Below are positions 1 through 9,421 of a stretch of DNA of 64,000 nucleotides, piece by piece. Numbering within the stretch: the stretch's first letter is position 1; each line of letters opens with the position of its first letter. Source of the stretch: CAYNJG01 sp965216885 (GTDB lineage Bacteria; Planctomycetota; Planctomycetia; Pirellulales; Pirellulaceae). The notes below the pieces were generated by a model, which saw only the letters and a program-made list of their open reading frames with translations, was not told where the DNA came from and did not search any database. Where the stretch lies: the NCBI GenBank assembly GCA_965216885.1, contig OZ244209.1, forward strand, positions 4,836,001 through 4,900,000, read 5' to 3'. Position numbers and translations under genes: made by a program.

Positions 1-51
1 GTTCGTCATGAGCTTCACCGCTTTCGTTACGTTTCTGTCGCTACTGACTCC

Positions 52-3000
52 CTATTGAATCTCGCTCGGTTCGGCTGCTTGGAAACGCGCATCTCTGATT
101 CCCAGCTTGAGTTTCCACTCCATCATGCTGCAGTACAGCACGGGAACGATGAACATCGACATCATCGCGATCAGCATGCCTCCGAAACTGGGTATTGCCA
201 TCGGGACCATGACGTCCGAACCGCGACCGGTTGACGTGAGTACCGGAACCAGAGAAAGCATGGTCGTTGCGGTCGTCATTAAACATGGTCGAATACGTCT
301 CATGCCAGCCACGACAGTCGCTTCGCGGGCATCTGCGGCATTCATGATGTGAGCCTTGCGGAAAGACTGTTCCAAATAGGTTGTCATCACGACGCCATCG
401 TCGTCTGCAATGCCGAACAGGGCGAGAAAGCCCACCCAGACGGCGACGCTCAGGTTGATCGGATGCACTTGGAAGAGCGTCCGCATGTTCGTGTCGAATA
501 GATCGAAATCAAGAAACCACGATTGCCCGTAGAGCCAAACCATCATGAATCCACCGGCCCACGCGACGATCACGCCGCTAAAGACCAATGATGTCGTGAG
601 CACCGAGCGGAATTGGAAGTAGAGATTCAGGAAGATCGCGAATAGCGCCAGTGGCATCACGATCATCAGCGTTTTTTGCGAGCGGACTTGGTTTTCGTAG
701 TTCCCCGCGAAGGAATAGCTAACTCCGGGCGGTAAGACAAGTTCGCCGCTATTGATCTTTCCGCTCAGGTACGCCTGACAGTCTTCGACGACATCGACTT
801 CTGCATTGCCCTCTTTCATGTCGAACAAAACATAGCCGACCAGAAACGTGTCTTCGCTCTTGATGACTTGAGGTCCGCGGAGGTAGCGAATCTCTGCCAG
901 CTGCTCCAGCGGAATTTGAGCTCCCGTGGGCGTCGGCACGAGAATCCGGCCCAGCGTTTCCATTTCATCACGCAGTTCACGAGCGTAACGCACGCGCACC
1001 GGGTAACGTTCTCGCCCCTCGACGGTGGTTGTGATTTGACGGCCACCGATGGCGACTTCGATCACATCCTGCACGGCGCGAATGTGCAATCCGTACCGTT
1101 TGATAGCTTCGCGATCGATGTCGATTTCCAAGTACGGCTTACCCACGATGCGATCGGCGATCACTGCCGATGCTTCGACCGAAGGAACTTCTTTCAGTAA
1201 CCCTTCGATCTCGAGCGCAACGCGTTCAATCGTTTCGAGGTCTGGCCCTTTGATCTTCATGCCCATCGGTGCTCGCATGCCGCTTTGCAACATCACGATG
1301 CGGGCGGCGATGGGTTGCAGCTTCGGCGCGGAGGTCGTACCTGGAATTTCCGCGGCAGTCACGATCTCCTTCCAGATGTCGTCCGGTTTTCGAATGTGAT
1401 CCCGCCACTGCCGGTAGGGATGTCCTTCTGAATCCGCAATGAGGTCACCCTTCTCGTCGCGCACGAACTCGTCCTTGGTCTCGTCAAACTTGAACTTCAT
1501 CCGATGACCGGCTTTGTCCGTGATATATTCGGGTTTGTAGCTAATCACCGTTTCGATCATCGAAATCGGAGCCGGATCAAGCGGACTATCGACTCGACCG
1601 AGCTTACCCACAACCGATTCGACTTCGGGAATCGAAATTAGCAGCTTGTCCTGCAACTGCAGTACGTCTAGCGCTTCGCCGATCGACGCGTGCGGCATCG
1701 TGGTCGGCATATAGAGGAAGGAGCCTTCGTCCAACGGCGGCATGAACTCTTTGCCTAGCCCTGGAAAGGTCTCGGATAGTTGGGTCCAAAGCTTGGAGTC
1801 ACGGATGAAGTTGCCGTCGTTCGGATCTTGCGACGAAGCTGACGCGACCGTGGCGTTCTTGCCTGAGATGGCATCAACCGCACCGGGAACGAAGCCAAAT
1901 ACGCTATCAAAACCAAGCCAAATGCATCCACCCAACATGAGTACCACGAATGGTACGCTGAGGAAAAGCATCTTGTGGGCAAGACACCAGCGCAACATAG
2001 GTTGGTACGCATAGGATTGGAACATCTGGAAGAAGCCAAGCACTCCAGCAATAAAACCACCGACGAAAACAACGTTCAGTAGTAAGCCTTTGTCTGGACC
2101 GAGCGGCATCCAATGTTCCGTCACAAGCAACCCGACAATCGCCACAGGCACTGCGCTTACGAACCACGGCCCCACCTTCTGCACTGCAGTCGGCAACGAC
2201 GCCTCAAACAGTTTGTATGCGGCCAATCCAGCTACGATGACGCCAATCGCCATCGGTAATTCGATTCCGCCGATGGGATAGATCGAGAGAAAGACTAGTC
2301 CCAAGCCCAGGGCCATCATCGCCAAGTAAAGCCCACGCTTGACCCACTCTTTGCCGATCTTCGTTGCAAATAGCACGTGAGCAGCCGGCGGAATGATGAT
2401 GATCGCAACAATCGCCGACGCAATCAGGGCGAACGTCTTGGTAAACGCCAGCGGCCTGAAGAGTTTTCCCTCGGCACCGATCATCGTGAATACGGGCAAG
2501 AAGCTGATGATCGTCGTCGAAACGGCGGCGAGCAACGCGCCGGCGACTTCGCGTGACCCACGAAAGATCACCTGCAACCGATCTTCTTCCGGCGGAGCTT
2601 CATCCAAGTGTTTGATAATGTTTTCGCACAGAATGATCCCCATATCGACCATCGTCCCGATCGCGATTGCAATTCCCGAAAGCGCGACGATATTCGCGTC
2701 GACCTTGAAGACTTTCATCGCAATAAAACAGATCAGCACGGCCAGCGGTAGCAACGCACTAATCAACAGCGAGCTGCGGAAATTCCGTAGCAGGACCAAA
2801 ATCACGATCACGGTGATCAAGATTTCTTCGGTTAGCGCCGAGTTCAACGTGCCGAGCGTTTCGTAGATCAATCCGGTTCGATCATAAAAGGGCACCACGG
2901 TGACTTGGCTCGTATTGGTCCAGACTGGCCATTGCTCTCGCGGCTTGGCCAGCAGATGTTTTACCCAAGCGTCGTCGTTCGCTTTTGTGCCAACATAGGC

Positions 3001-4113
3001 ATCGAAGTTATTACGATCGGCGTAGTCGCTTACTTCATCCCGCGACACTTTCGAATAGTCAATCAGTACCTTCGTAGGCAAACCCGGCGCGATCTCCTCG
3101 ATCTTCGCCTTTACGTTCTTGATCGCGTCCAACGGGTTGAATCCGTAGCGAACAACGCAGACTCCGCCGACCGACTCAGCACCTTCCTTGTCGAGTGCCC
3201 CGCGACGCAAGGCTGGGCCGAGCGATACGTTGGCGATGTCCTCGACCGTGATCGGCACGTCGTCCGCTACCTTCACAACCGTCTGCTCGATGTCGCTGAT
3301 CTTTTCGATGAATCCGAGACCGCGAATTACGTACTCGGCTTTGTTCAGCTCGATCGTGCGCGCACCCACGTCAACGTTCGACATCCGCACGGCCTGAAAG
3401 ACTGTAGACAGGGTAACTCCATGAGCCCGCATGGCATCCGGGTCGACGTCGATCTGGTACTCCTGCACAAAACCGCCGATTGAACCGACTTCGCTAATTC
3501 CTTCGGCCGACGTGAGACCGTAGCGGACATACCAGTCTTGAACAGAACGCAATTCGTGTAGATCCCAACCGCCCGCGACATTGCCGTCGGGATCGCGACC
3601 TTCCAGCGTGTACCAGAAAACTTGACCGAGTGCCGTTGCGTCAGGGCCCAACGCAGGTTGGACTCCATCCGGCAAAGTGCCAGTCGGAAGACTGTTGAGC
3701 TTTTCGAGTACCCGCGTTCGCGACCAGTAGAAATCGGCCTTCTCGTTGAAGATCACATAGACAGACGAGAATCCGAAGAAAGAGTAACTGCGAATCGTCT
3801 TTACTTCGGGGATGCCGAGCAAAGCGACCGTCAGCGGATAGGTGATTTGATCCTCGACGTCTTGCGGCGACCGACCCATCCACGGTGTGAAGATGATTTG
3901 TTGGTTCTCGCCGATATCGGGAATCGCATCGACAGGCACCGGATCGCGCGGCAGGCCGCCGAGATTCCAGTCGAAGGGAGCGACGAGGACTCCCCAACCC
4001 ACGATCCCCATGACGACCATCACCACGACCAGTTTGTTCGTCATGCAAAAGTAGATCAGCTTGTCGAGCATCGAAAGCTGTGTCGGCAAGCCGTCATTCC
4101 CATCACTGCTCAT
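52..4113 (-). CDS. cusA: CusA/CzcA-type heavy-metal efflux RND pump
   Basis: This is the inner-membrane pump of a tripartite RND exporter that moves monovalent or divalent metal ions outward using the proton gradient. The N-terminal helix is followed by the family motif VDAIPDIGENQ. The TM4 motif GIAIAIGTMVDMG carries the proton-relay Asp, and a second DDGVV motif lies near the C-terminus. The stretch VMLQSGMRAPMGMK is Met-rich around the region equivalent to the copper-binding Met of CusA. At about 1353 residues it is roughly 300 longer than E. coli CusA. The extra length lies in a loop and TM insertion after the first half and in a hydrophilic insert before the pore domain. The ATG at 4113 is chosen because GGAGG lies 8 nt upstream; an in-frame GTG lies at 4143. 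It overlaps the end of the adaptor gene by 11 bp, which suggests translational coupling. Copper or silver is the likeliest substrate by context. Confidence 0.93.
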   Translation of the reverse strand: MSSDGNDGLPTQLSMLDKLIYFCMTNKLVVVMVVMGIVGWGVLVAPFDWNLGGLPRDPVPVDAIPDIGENQQIIFTPWMGRSPQDVEDQITYPLTVALLGIPEVKTIRSYSFFGFSSVYVIFNEKADFYWSRTRVLEKLNSLPTGTLPDGVQPALGPDATALGQVFWYTLEGRDPDGNVAGGWDLHELRSVQDWYVRYGLTSAEGISEVGSIGGFVQEYQIDVDPDAMRAHGVTLSTVFQAVRMSNVDVGARTIELNKAEYVIRGLGFIEKISDIEQTVVKVADDVPITVEDIANVSLGPALRRGALDKEGAESVGGVCVVRYGFNPLDAIKNVKAKIEEIAPGLPTKVLIDYSKVSRDEVSDYADRNNFDAYVGTKANDDAWVKHLLAKPREQWPVWTNTSQVTVVPFYDRTGLIYETLGTLNSALTEEILITVIVILVLLRNFRSSLLISALLPLAVLICFIAMKVFKVDANIVALSGIAIAIGTMVDMGIILCENIIKHLDEAPPEEDRLQVIFRGSREVAGALLAAVSTTIISFLPVFTMIGAEGKLFRPLAFTKTFALIASAIVAIIIIPPAAHVLFATKIGKEWVKRGLYLAMMALGLGLVFLSIYPIGGIELPMAIGVIVAGLAAYKLFEASLPTAVQKVGPWFVSAVPVAIVGLLVTEHWMPLGPDKGLLLNVVFVGGFIAGVLGFFQMFQSYAYQPMLRWCLAHKMLFLSVPFVVLMLGGCIWLGFDSVFGFVPGAVDAISGKNATVASASSQDPNDGNFIRDSKLWTQLSETFPGLGKEFMPPLDEGSFLYMPTTMPHASIGEALDVLQLQDKLLISIPEVESVVGKLGRVDSPLDPAPISMIETVISYKPEYITDKAGHRMKFKFDETKDEFVRDEKGDLIADSEGHPYRQWRDHIRKPDDIWKEIVTAAEIPGTTSAPKLQPIAARIVMLQSGMRAPMGMKIKGPDLETIERVALEIEGLLKEVPSVEASAVIADRIVGKPYLEIDIDREAIKRYGLHIRAVQDVIEVAIGGRQITTTVEGRERYPVRVRYARELRDEMETLGRILVPTPTGAQIPLEQLAEIRYLRGPQVIKSEDTFLVGYVLFDMKEGNAEVDVVEDCQAYLSGKINSGELVLPPGVSYSFAGNYENQVRSQKTLMIVMPLALFAIFLNLYFQFRSVLTTSLVFSGVIVAWAGGFMMVWLYGQSWFLDFDLFDTNMRTLFQVHPINLSVAVWVGFLALFGIADDDGVVMTTYLEQSFRKAHIMNAADAREATVVAGMRRIRPCLMTTATTMLSLVPVLTSTGRGSDVMVPMAIPSFGGMLIAMMSMFIVPVLYCSMMEWKLKLGIRDARFQAAEPSEIQ

Positions 4114-6505
4114 GTTGGTGGCCTCCATGAGCAGAATCCTCACCGGGCTCCGCCCTCGGTTTGGAAATCAAGTCAACTCGATCCGCACATTTCAACATCG
4201 TCGTCCCGAAATACGGATTCTTCGTAGCGTCATCGGGCTGGAGCCATATCGCCCCTCGACCGTTGAAAGCCATGGGGCAATGATGTTCGTAGACTGAATT
4301 TCCGGGTCCAAATCCAAAAGTCTTAACCAAGGCGGAGACTTCATCGGACAGCATGGCAAAGGCTGAGCGAAATTCGCTTATGTCTTTTGCTTTTTGCAGC
4401 CCAACAAGAATGTCCGAGAGGTTTTCGGCTTCCGATTTCCAAGCCTCGCCTGCCGCTGCATCGAGCACGCTCGCGTTGATCAGCTGCGAAGCCTGCGTCA
4501 GAGATGACAAACCCTCCATGGCGATCTGTAGATTGTCAGCCGCCAACGCTTGCTGCACCGGCAGATACGTTTGAAACAACGCTGCGAGTTGCTGCTGGAA
4601 TTCTGGCGGAGTCTGCAACGTGGACATCTCATGCTGCTCATGTCCGTCGTGCACGACGCCGAATTGTTCTCGCATACGTTGGATGTGTCGTTTTGTGAGT
4701 AGGAACACGCGATCCGCTTCCGCGAGTCCGCCGACTTCGCTGCCCTCCACCGCGTCGTTCGAAAGCAACATGGAATACTCGTCCCAGAGCATCGACGCAT
4801 GACCGCTGACGAGATTGTTGCCGCTTTGTTGGATAGTTTCGCCGAACTGACGGAATGAACTTCGAATGTCATCCAGCCGAGATGCCTTCACGACTACGGT
4901 CAAGTCATCGAATGCAGCGACGACCTGGTCGAGCTTCGTTCGAAACTCTCCAGGCAACGTCATCGTGGCACCAGCTATCTCGCCGCCCTTCGTCTTCTTG
5001 TTACCGCCACCACCGCCGCCGTGATCATGACCGCCTCCGCCACCACCTTCGGGAGTCATCATCGTGGGCTTGGCTTGAATTTGCAGAGCACTGTCGAGCT
5101 TGAAATTGCCGTTCGTGACGACAAGCTCACCTTCGCTCAGACCGTGCTTGACCAAATAAAAGTCTCCGGCCCGCGGGCCCAGCACGATTTCGCGGCCGTC
5201 GAAAGTTGGCTCTTCGGCTGTTGGTTTTTCCACATAGACAATGGCACGCGTGCCGGTTACCAATGCGGCAGAGGCTGGAATAACGAGCGGCCGTGCATTT
5301 TCATCAGTCTGAGCTGCGACGTAGCCAAGCGTTTCGGAGCGGACGAGAGGCATGCCGCAAATCGTGCAGTTGCCGGGTTTGTCGCTGACGATCTCTGGAT
5401 GCATGGGGCTAATCCACTTTCCAGCCAGACCGGCGCTTAACACCTTTCCTCCGGCCGCGACATCGGATTTGACCGTTGCTCGAACAAACATTTCGGGCTT
5501 TAGCTTGCCGTCATGATTGGGCACGTTGACTCGGACTTTGACGGTGCGAGTCTGTTTGTTTAGCACTGGATCGATGAAGGCGATCCGTCCGGTGAATTCT
5601 TCGCCCGGATATGCCTCCGTCGAAAAAGTGACTTCTTGACCGTACCGAAGCCAAACGAGATCGGATTCGTAAGCGTCTAGCTTTACCCAAACTTGGTTGA
5701 GGTCGGCGACCGTATAGATTCGGTCTCCTGTGCGAACACGATCGCCCTCCTGCTTGAGCTTCTCTATCACGATTCCACCAATCGGCGATTGAATCGTAAT
5801 GTGATCTGTTGGTTTGTCTCGCTGCTCGATTTCCTTGACTTGCGAGTCGGTCAGCCCCAGCAGGCGAAGCTTTTCTCGCGCAGACTCAACAAGGTTGATC
5901 TCGGTCCGATTCGGTGATCGACTTGGTCCGCGTTGACGTTGAAACTCAAGTGCTCGAATCAGTTCGTCTTGAACTGCGTAAAGCTCTTCGCTGTAGATAT
6001 AGACCATGTGGTCACCCGGTTTGACTTGCACTCCGGTATAGTCGACAAACAGTCGATCCAAGCGCCCGGAGACCCATGCCGTGATGTGCGAGAGCTTCGT
6101 TTCGTCGTACTCGACTTTGCCGACCATGCGGACTTGGGCTGCAACGTATCGCCGCTCGACGGGACTGGTCTGAATCTTCATCAGCTCGCGAGCAGCCGGA
6201 CTGATGTTGACCGTTCGCATACCGCCGCCAGCTGATTTGGAGACCGGTACAAGCTTCATACCGCAAAGTGGGCATTTTCCCGGTTTGGGCTGGCGAATTT
6301 GAGGGTGCATCGAACACGTCCACAGAGTCGGCGCGGCCTCGACGTGACCGGCATGCGGATCGCTGGGTATCGAATCACTAGGCGCAGAGCCACCGACGAG
6401 CGTGGCGACGTAGTAACCCACTGCAAACACAATCAACGCCTGAACGGCGAGCAGCTTGCCCCAATGTTTACGCAGCAGGCCCTGTAGCTTCTCTGATCGA
6501 AACAT
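4103..6505 (-). CDS. cusB: CusB-type periplasmic adaptor with metal-binding domains and C-terminal DUF3347
   Basis: This is the membrane-fusion subunit that links the RND pump to an outer-membrane channel. After an N-terminal helix (AVQALIVFAVGYYVATLV) come a heavy-metal-binding motif (CSMHPQI..CPLCGMKLVP), the barrel-sandwich and beta-barrel adaptor core (IQSPIGGIVIEKL, SPIG.. and TRTVKVRV), and a second metal-binding motif (ISPMHPEI..CTICGMPL). A Gly/His linker (GGGHDHGGGGGG) follows. The C-terminal third matches DUF3347 in its ending CPMAF..GAIWLQ..NPYFGTTMLKC. This module is often found in copper systems. The ATG at 6505 is chosen because AGGA lies 8 nt upstream. ATG 6514 and a TTG at 6589 are possible longer starts. 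It is followed by an overlapping cusA, and the BON gene upstream is probably in the same transcript. Confidence 0.92.
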   Translation of the reverse strand: MFRSEKLQGLLRKHWGKLLAVQALIVFAVGYYVATLVGGSAPSDSIPSDPHAGHVEAAPTLWTCSMHPQIRQPKPGKCPLCGMKLVPVSKSAGGGMRTVNISPAARELMKIQTSPVERRYVAAQVRMVGKVEYDETKLSHITAWVSGRLDRLFVDYTGVQVKPGDHMVYIYSEELYAVQDELIRALEFQRQRGPSRSPNRTEINLVESAREKLRLLGLTDSQVKEIEQRDKPTDHITIQSPIGGIVIEKLKQEGDRVRTGDRIYTVADLNQVWVKLDAYESDLVWLRYGQEVTFSTEAYPGEEFTGRIAFIDPVLNKQTRTVKVRVNVPNHDGKLKPEMFVRATVKSDVAAGGKVLSAGLAGKWISPMHPEIVSDKPGNCTICGMPLVRSETLGYVAAQTDENARPLVIPASAALVTGTRAIVYVEKPTAEEPTFDGREIVLGPRAGDFYLVKHGLSEGELVVTNGNFKLDSALQIQAKPTMMTPEGGGGGGHDHGGGGGGNKKTKGGEIAGATMTLPGEFRTKLDQVVAAFDDLTVVVKASRLDDIRSSFRQFGETIQQSGNNLVSGHASMLWDEYSMLLSNDAVEGSEVGGLAEADRVFLLTKRHIQRMREQFGVVHDGHEQHEMSTLQTPPEFQQQLAALFQTYLPVQQALAADNLQIAMEGLSSLTQASQLINASVLDAAAGEAWKSEAENLSDILVGLQKAKDISEFRSAFAMLSDEVSALVKTFGFGPGNSVYEHHCPMAFNGRGAIWLQPDDATKNPYFGTTMLKCADRVDLISKPRAEPGEDSAHGGHQHEQ

Positions 6506-6589
6506 TTCTTGCATCCTATCGTTTAGTCTTAAACGAGCCGCGTTGCTTTTACACGCAATCCTATGATGTTTCCACGGATGGACGTACAA

Positions 6590-6961
6590 CTAAGTTCGAT
6601 AAGTGACGACAATTTCGTTCTTAATTTCATGGACTTGCTCGATGACCTTCACCACGGTCTGTGCAACTTGCTTCATATGGAAACTTGAAACCCGCCCCCG
6701 CAAGACGAGCACCCGATCGTGGCACTGGTATTCACAGGTCAGTCGCGTTAGCTCGTAGTAGCCGCAATCGCGTAACACACCATATGCCAAACGCGCGACT
6801 CTCTCCTCTTTGTCTTCGAGCGGTTGGCCGACATGTCGGTCTGATGCAATCCAATGCTTCCGGTCCACCATTTGTCTGGCTACGTTGCGCCGGTTGGTCT
6901 TGAGTGTGTACGCCACGATCTGATCTACATCTAAGACTCGAGCGGATCTATCGCCCGCCAT
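6590..6961 (-). CDS. BON-domain-like small protein
   Basis: A protein of 123 residues. The second half (from about residue 60) has the BON pattern: a helix with a YYELTRLTC-like strand, then DRVLVLRGRV and a helix ending in VHEIKNEIVV. BON domains bind membranes or ligands and are often found beside envelope stress genes. There is no signal peptide, so the protein is predicted cytoplasmic. The first half is basic and unrecognised. It starts with ATG at 6961, with no strong ribosome-binding site visible. It is the first gene of the minus-strand cus group, 84 nt upstream of cusB. A regulatory or accessory role in that operon is inference only. Confidence 0.7.
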   Translation of the reverse strand: MAGDRSARVLDVDQIVAYTLKTNRRNVARQMVDRKHWIASDRHVGQPLEDKEERVARLAYGVLRDCGYYELTRLTCEYQCHDRVLVLRGRVSSFHMKQVAQTVVKVIEQVHEIKNEIVVTYRT

Positions 6962-7171
6962 TTTTCATTTTGATGCATACTCGCGTCCACTTCTTCGCGC
7001 CGATTTCGGATTTCTTCTTAATCGGGCGGTACGACGATATGAGCAATAGGACCGGTGTTTGCACAATCAGGTTAGCCGAGTGGCACAATTTGCAGATTCC
7101 CACGAGAAGCATACTGACCATGCCTCTTGCCGTGCGAATTCGCACAACCTGACGTTTTCGCGACTCGCTGT

Positions 7172-7199
7172 GAAGATTGGTGCCATTCTAGGCATCCAA
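7172..7199 (+). promoter_or_regulatory. Putative ECF promoter motif upstream of the phosphatase gene
   Basis: GAAGAT, 14 nt, then GCATCCAA. It is one of six copies in the window of GAAGRA/T-N13-14-GCATCCAA, each upstream of a gene in the right direction. It lies 105 bp before the GTG start at 7302, which argues against the longer reading that begins with a TTG at 7059. The gap between the BON gene and this gene (6962-7301) shows nothing else I can name. Confidence 0.5.
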
Positions 7200-7301
7200 T
7201 ACGACATCGCCCACAACACGCCCAATCTGGGTTTACGGCACTATGCGCCTTGTGGGGCACATGTTTCTGACACCACGAGTCCCTCAGTTGGCAACGGCGA
7301 A

Positions 7302-8753
7302 GTGACAAAAACGACAATCCGATTTCAGATTCTTCTGGCACTCAACTCGTTACTGGGCATCTTTGTTATTTCGTTTCTTGTCGTTGACTATCGTCGAGAA
7401 CTTAACGAACGCTTCGAAGAGAAACACATTGCGCTCGAAGAGGAAGCAAAGACGCTCCTTCCTGCCGCCGTTCGTCTCAGCAGTGACGGAGAGCAAGCTG
7501 TGCAGACATATGTCGATGAAGTGTGTCACCACATGCGTGATGTACAGTCGCCAGGACATCACATCGCGATTCGACTGGGCGAGTCGACACTCCAAGCGAC
7601 CGCCCACAATCGCGAGTCCGACGACATGCTCAATGCTATGAAGGTTGCTGCAGAATCTAGCAACTACTATCTCAACAAAGACGGCTTCGAAATCGTCGTT
7701 GGAAAACATGAACAAGGCGAAGTAGCCGTATACATTTCAGAAGACGTGGCAGAACTGCGCAGCAGCGTTTTCCGCGATGAGTTGCGGCGTTTCACGGGCC
7801 TGCTCTTTTTTGCCGTGTTAGCGGCATTGCTAGTCAACCTTGTCCTCCTGCGCATTGTTGCTCGCCCACTGGACCGTTTGGTCTCCACTGTTCGCACGAT
7901 CGGCCGCGGAGATTTTGACGTAGAGGCGGGAGCTTTTCGGAGTGCCGAATTCAGTTTTCTGGCTGGAGAGATCGATGCGATGAGCGCGTCGCTTGCGTCA
8001 GCCGAGCAAGCTCGTGCCATCGAGATGGCGAAAGCGAGGCAGATTCAGCAGAACCTGCTTCCCTCAGACAACAATGTGCCAGGGGTGAATCTGAGCCACA
8101 TTTATGAGCCCGCAACCGACGTTGCTGGTGACTACTTTGACATCTTGGATATGGGGCCGAATGGTTGGTTGTTTTGCATCGCCGACGTGACTGGTCATGG
8201 CGTTCCAGCCGCAATGAGTGCGGCGATGCTCAAGACACTTCTAGCGCAAGCCATAAAGGTATCTTCAAGGCCCAGTACGATACTTGAATTCATCAACGAT
8301 AACTTTGTCGACGTAACACTCGATGAAGATTTCGCCACCATGCTACTGGTTCGTATCGACTTGAACGAGATGTGCCTCGAATTCTCCAGCGCGGGGCACG
8401 AGTCGTGCTGGTTACTCGCGCCCACTGGCGAAATGCGTGAACTGAGTTCGACTGGAATCATGTTGGGAGTTAACGAGGGCATGAAATGGAAAAACACAAC
8501 GCTGACAATCCACGCTGGCGAACGGTTGTTTTCCTACACAGATGGTCTGCCGGAGACCTTCAATGCGGAGGGACAGTACCTAGGTCGCGATGTGCTTCCC
8601 GATCTCTTCCGCAAGACGTGTGACCGGTCGGTCGCTGAGGCTTGCAATCAGCTAAAAAGAGTTAGTGACGAACATCGAAACGGCATCCCGTATCAGGACG
8701 ACCTCACATTTGTAGTTGCAGAGTTCGCGAAAGAAGCACAACAGAATCTGTAG
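7302..8753 (+). CDS. Membrane-bound SpoIIE/RsbU-type PP2C phosphatase with HAMP domain
   Basis: A sensor phosphatase of the RsbU class. These dephosphorylate anti-anti-sigma partners and so release stress sigma factors. A first TM (IRFQILLALNSLLGIFVISF) is followed by a periplasmic sensor of about 130 residues. A second TM (LLFFAVLAALLVNLVLL) and a HAMP segment come next. The SpoIIE phosphatase domain has the metal-binding motifs VAGDYFD, ADVTGHGVPAA, SSAGHE and SYTDGLPE, all intact. GTG 7302 is chosen because it places the first TM at the N-terminus and leaves the promoter-like motif at 7172-7199 upstream. The ribosome-binding site is weak, and the frame stays open back to 7059. No RsbV or RsbW partner is seen nearby, so its target is unknown. 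Confidence 0.85.
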   Translation: MTKTTIRFQILLALNSLLGIFVISFLVVDYRRELNERFEEKHIALEEEAKTLLPAAVRLSSDGEQAVQTYVDEVCHHMRDVQSPGHHIAIRLGESTLQATAHNRESDDMLNAMKVAAESSNYYLNKDGFEIVVGKHEQGEVAVYISEDVAELRSSVFRDELRRFTGLLFFAVLAALLVNLVLLRIVARPLDRLVSTVRTIGRGDFDVEAGAFRSAEFSFLAGEIDAMSASLASAEQARAIEMAKARQIQQNLLPSDNNVPGVNLSHIYEPATDVAGDYFDILDMGPNGWLFCIADVTGHGVPAAMSAAMLKTLLAQAIKVSSRPSTILEFINDNFVDVTLDEDFATMLLVRIDLNEMCLEFSSAGHESCWLLAPTGEMRELSSTGIMLGVNEGMKWKNTTLTIHAGERLFSYTDGLPETFNAEGQYLGRDVLPDLFRKTCDRSVAEACNQLKRVSDEHRNGIPYQDDLTFVVAEFAKEAQQNL

Positions 8754-8917
8754 TGTGCAAATCCGCACATCGAGCCGAACCACGGAATCATCGAGGCGAT
8801 ATTCTCTTGCCAACCGTGATGAGAGGGAGCTTCATGCGCATCTAAACATCTTAGGAAGCGACTCCAAGTCCGAACGAGGGAGCAGCCCCTCAGCTCATGC
8901 TGGCTACCACAGCGGGA

Positions 8918-8939
8918 ACCTTAAACCCAGCTTCAATGT
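8918..8939 (+). promoter_or_regulatory. Degenerate MerR-type operator in front of merR
   Basis: ACCTTAAACCC followed by AGCTTCAATGT. It matches the perfect operator at 10310-10331 at 18 of 22 positions. One base after it is TGATAA (8941-8946), placed exactly as the -10 box TAAAAT is placed after the other operator. The -35 position (GGAACC) is weak. It lies 16 bp before the merR start, so autoregulation of merR is likely. Confidence 0.65.
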
Positions 8940-8955
8940 GTGATAAGCTGGGACA

Positions 8956-9402
8956 ATGCCCAACGAACTCACCATCGGACAACTAGCCAAAACAGTCGAT
9001 GTTCCCGCCTCGACGATTCGCTACTACGAGCGTCGCGGGCTGCTAAAACCGAGCAACCGGAGCCAGGGAAACTACCGACTCTATGGGGATGACGCTGTGG
9101 AAAGGCTTCGCTTCATCCGTGCTGCACAGACAACTGGATTTACGCTTGATGACGTGGAAACGCTACTCACGTTGCGAGTTGCACCGAAACAGAGTTGTAG
9201 GGACGTGCAGCTTCTCACGGCGGAGAGGCTTGAGGATGTCAAACAGCGAATGGCCGAGATGAGGCTCGTCGAACGGGTGCTAAAGGGATTCTTGAAAAGG
9301 TGCCAGCAAACGTCCCGGCCAGGTTACTGTCAGCTTATTGAGGACTTGAATTCAGAGGCTGGTGGTAAGTCTTCAGGCAAGCGACGCAAAAAAAGTAAGT
9401 GA
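8956..9402 (+). CDS. merR: MerR-family regulator with the Hg(II) cysteine triad
   Basis: A transcription activator that distorts a promoter with an over-long spacer when metal binds. The winged-helix N-terminus reads IGQLAKTVDVPASTIRYYERRGLL. A long dimerisation helix follows. Cysteines lie at 81, 116 and 125. This is the spacing of the three Hg(II) ligands of classical MerR (82, 117, 126) shifted by one, so mercury, or possibly another soft divalent ion, is the predicted inducer. The 148-residue length is normal, and the C-terminus is a basic tail (SGKRRKKSK). ATG 8956 has only a weak GGGA upstream. A related operator lies at 8918-8939 and the perfect one at 10310-10331. The gene is followed 19 nt later by a predicted selenoprotein gene. 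Confidence 0.93.
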   Translation: MPNELTIGQLAKTVDVPASTIRYYERRGLLKPSNRSQGNYRLYGDDAVERLRFIRAAQTTGFTLDDVETLLTLRVAPKQSCRDVQLLTAERLEDVKQRMAEMRLVERVLKGFLKRCQQTSRPGYCQLIEDLNSEAGGKSSGKRRKKSK

Positions 9403-9421
9403 CTAGAAAGCGAGCTATTCA

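Noticed and set aside
2106..2113. A further GCATCCAA
   Set aside because: It lies inside the cusA coding region and has no GAAGRA box 13-14 nt upstream, so it is a chance match.
2905..3483. 192-codon frame antisense to the first cusA
   Set aside because: It is a shadow of the RND pump gene; composition is that of an out-of-frame reading.
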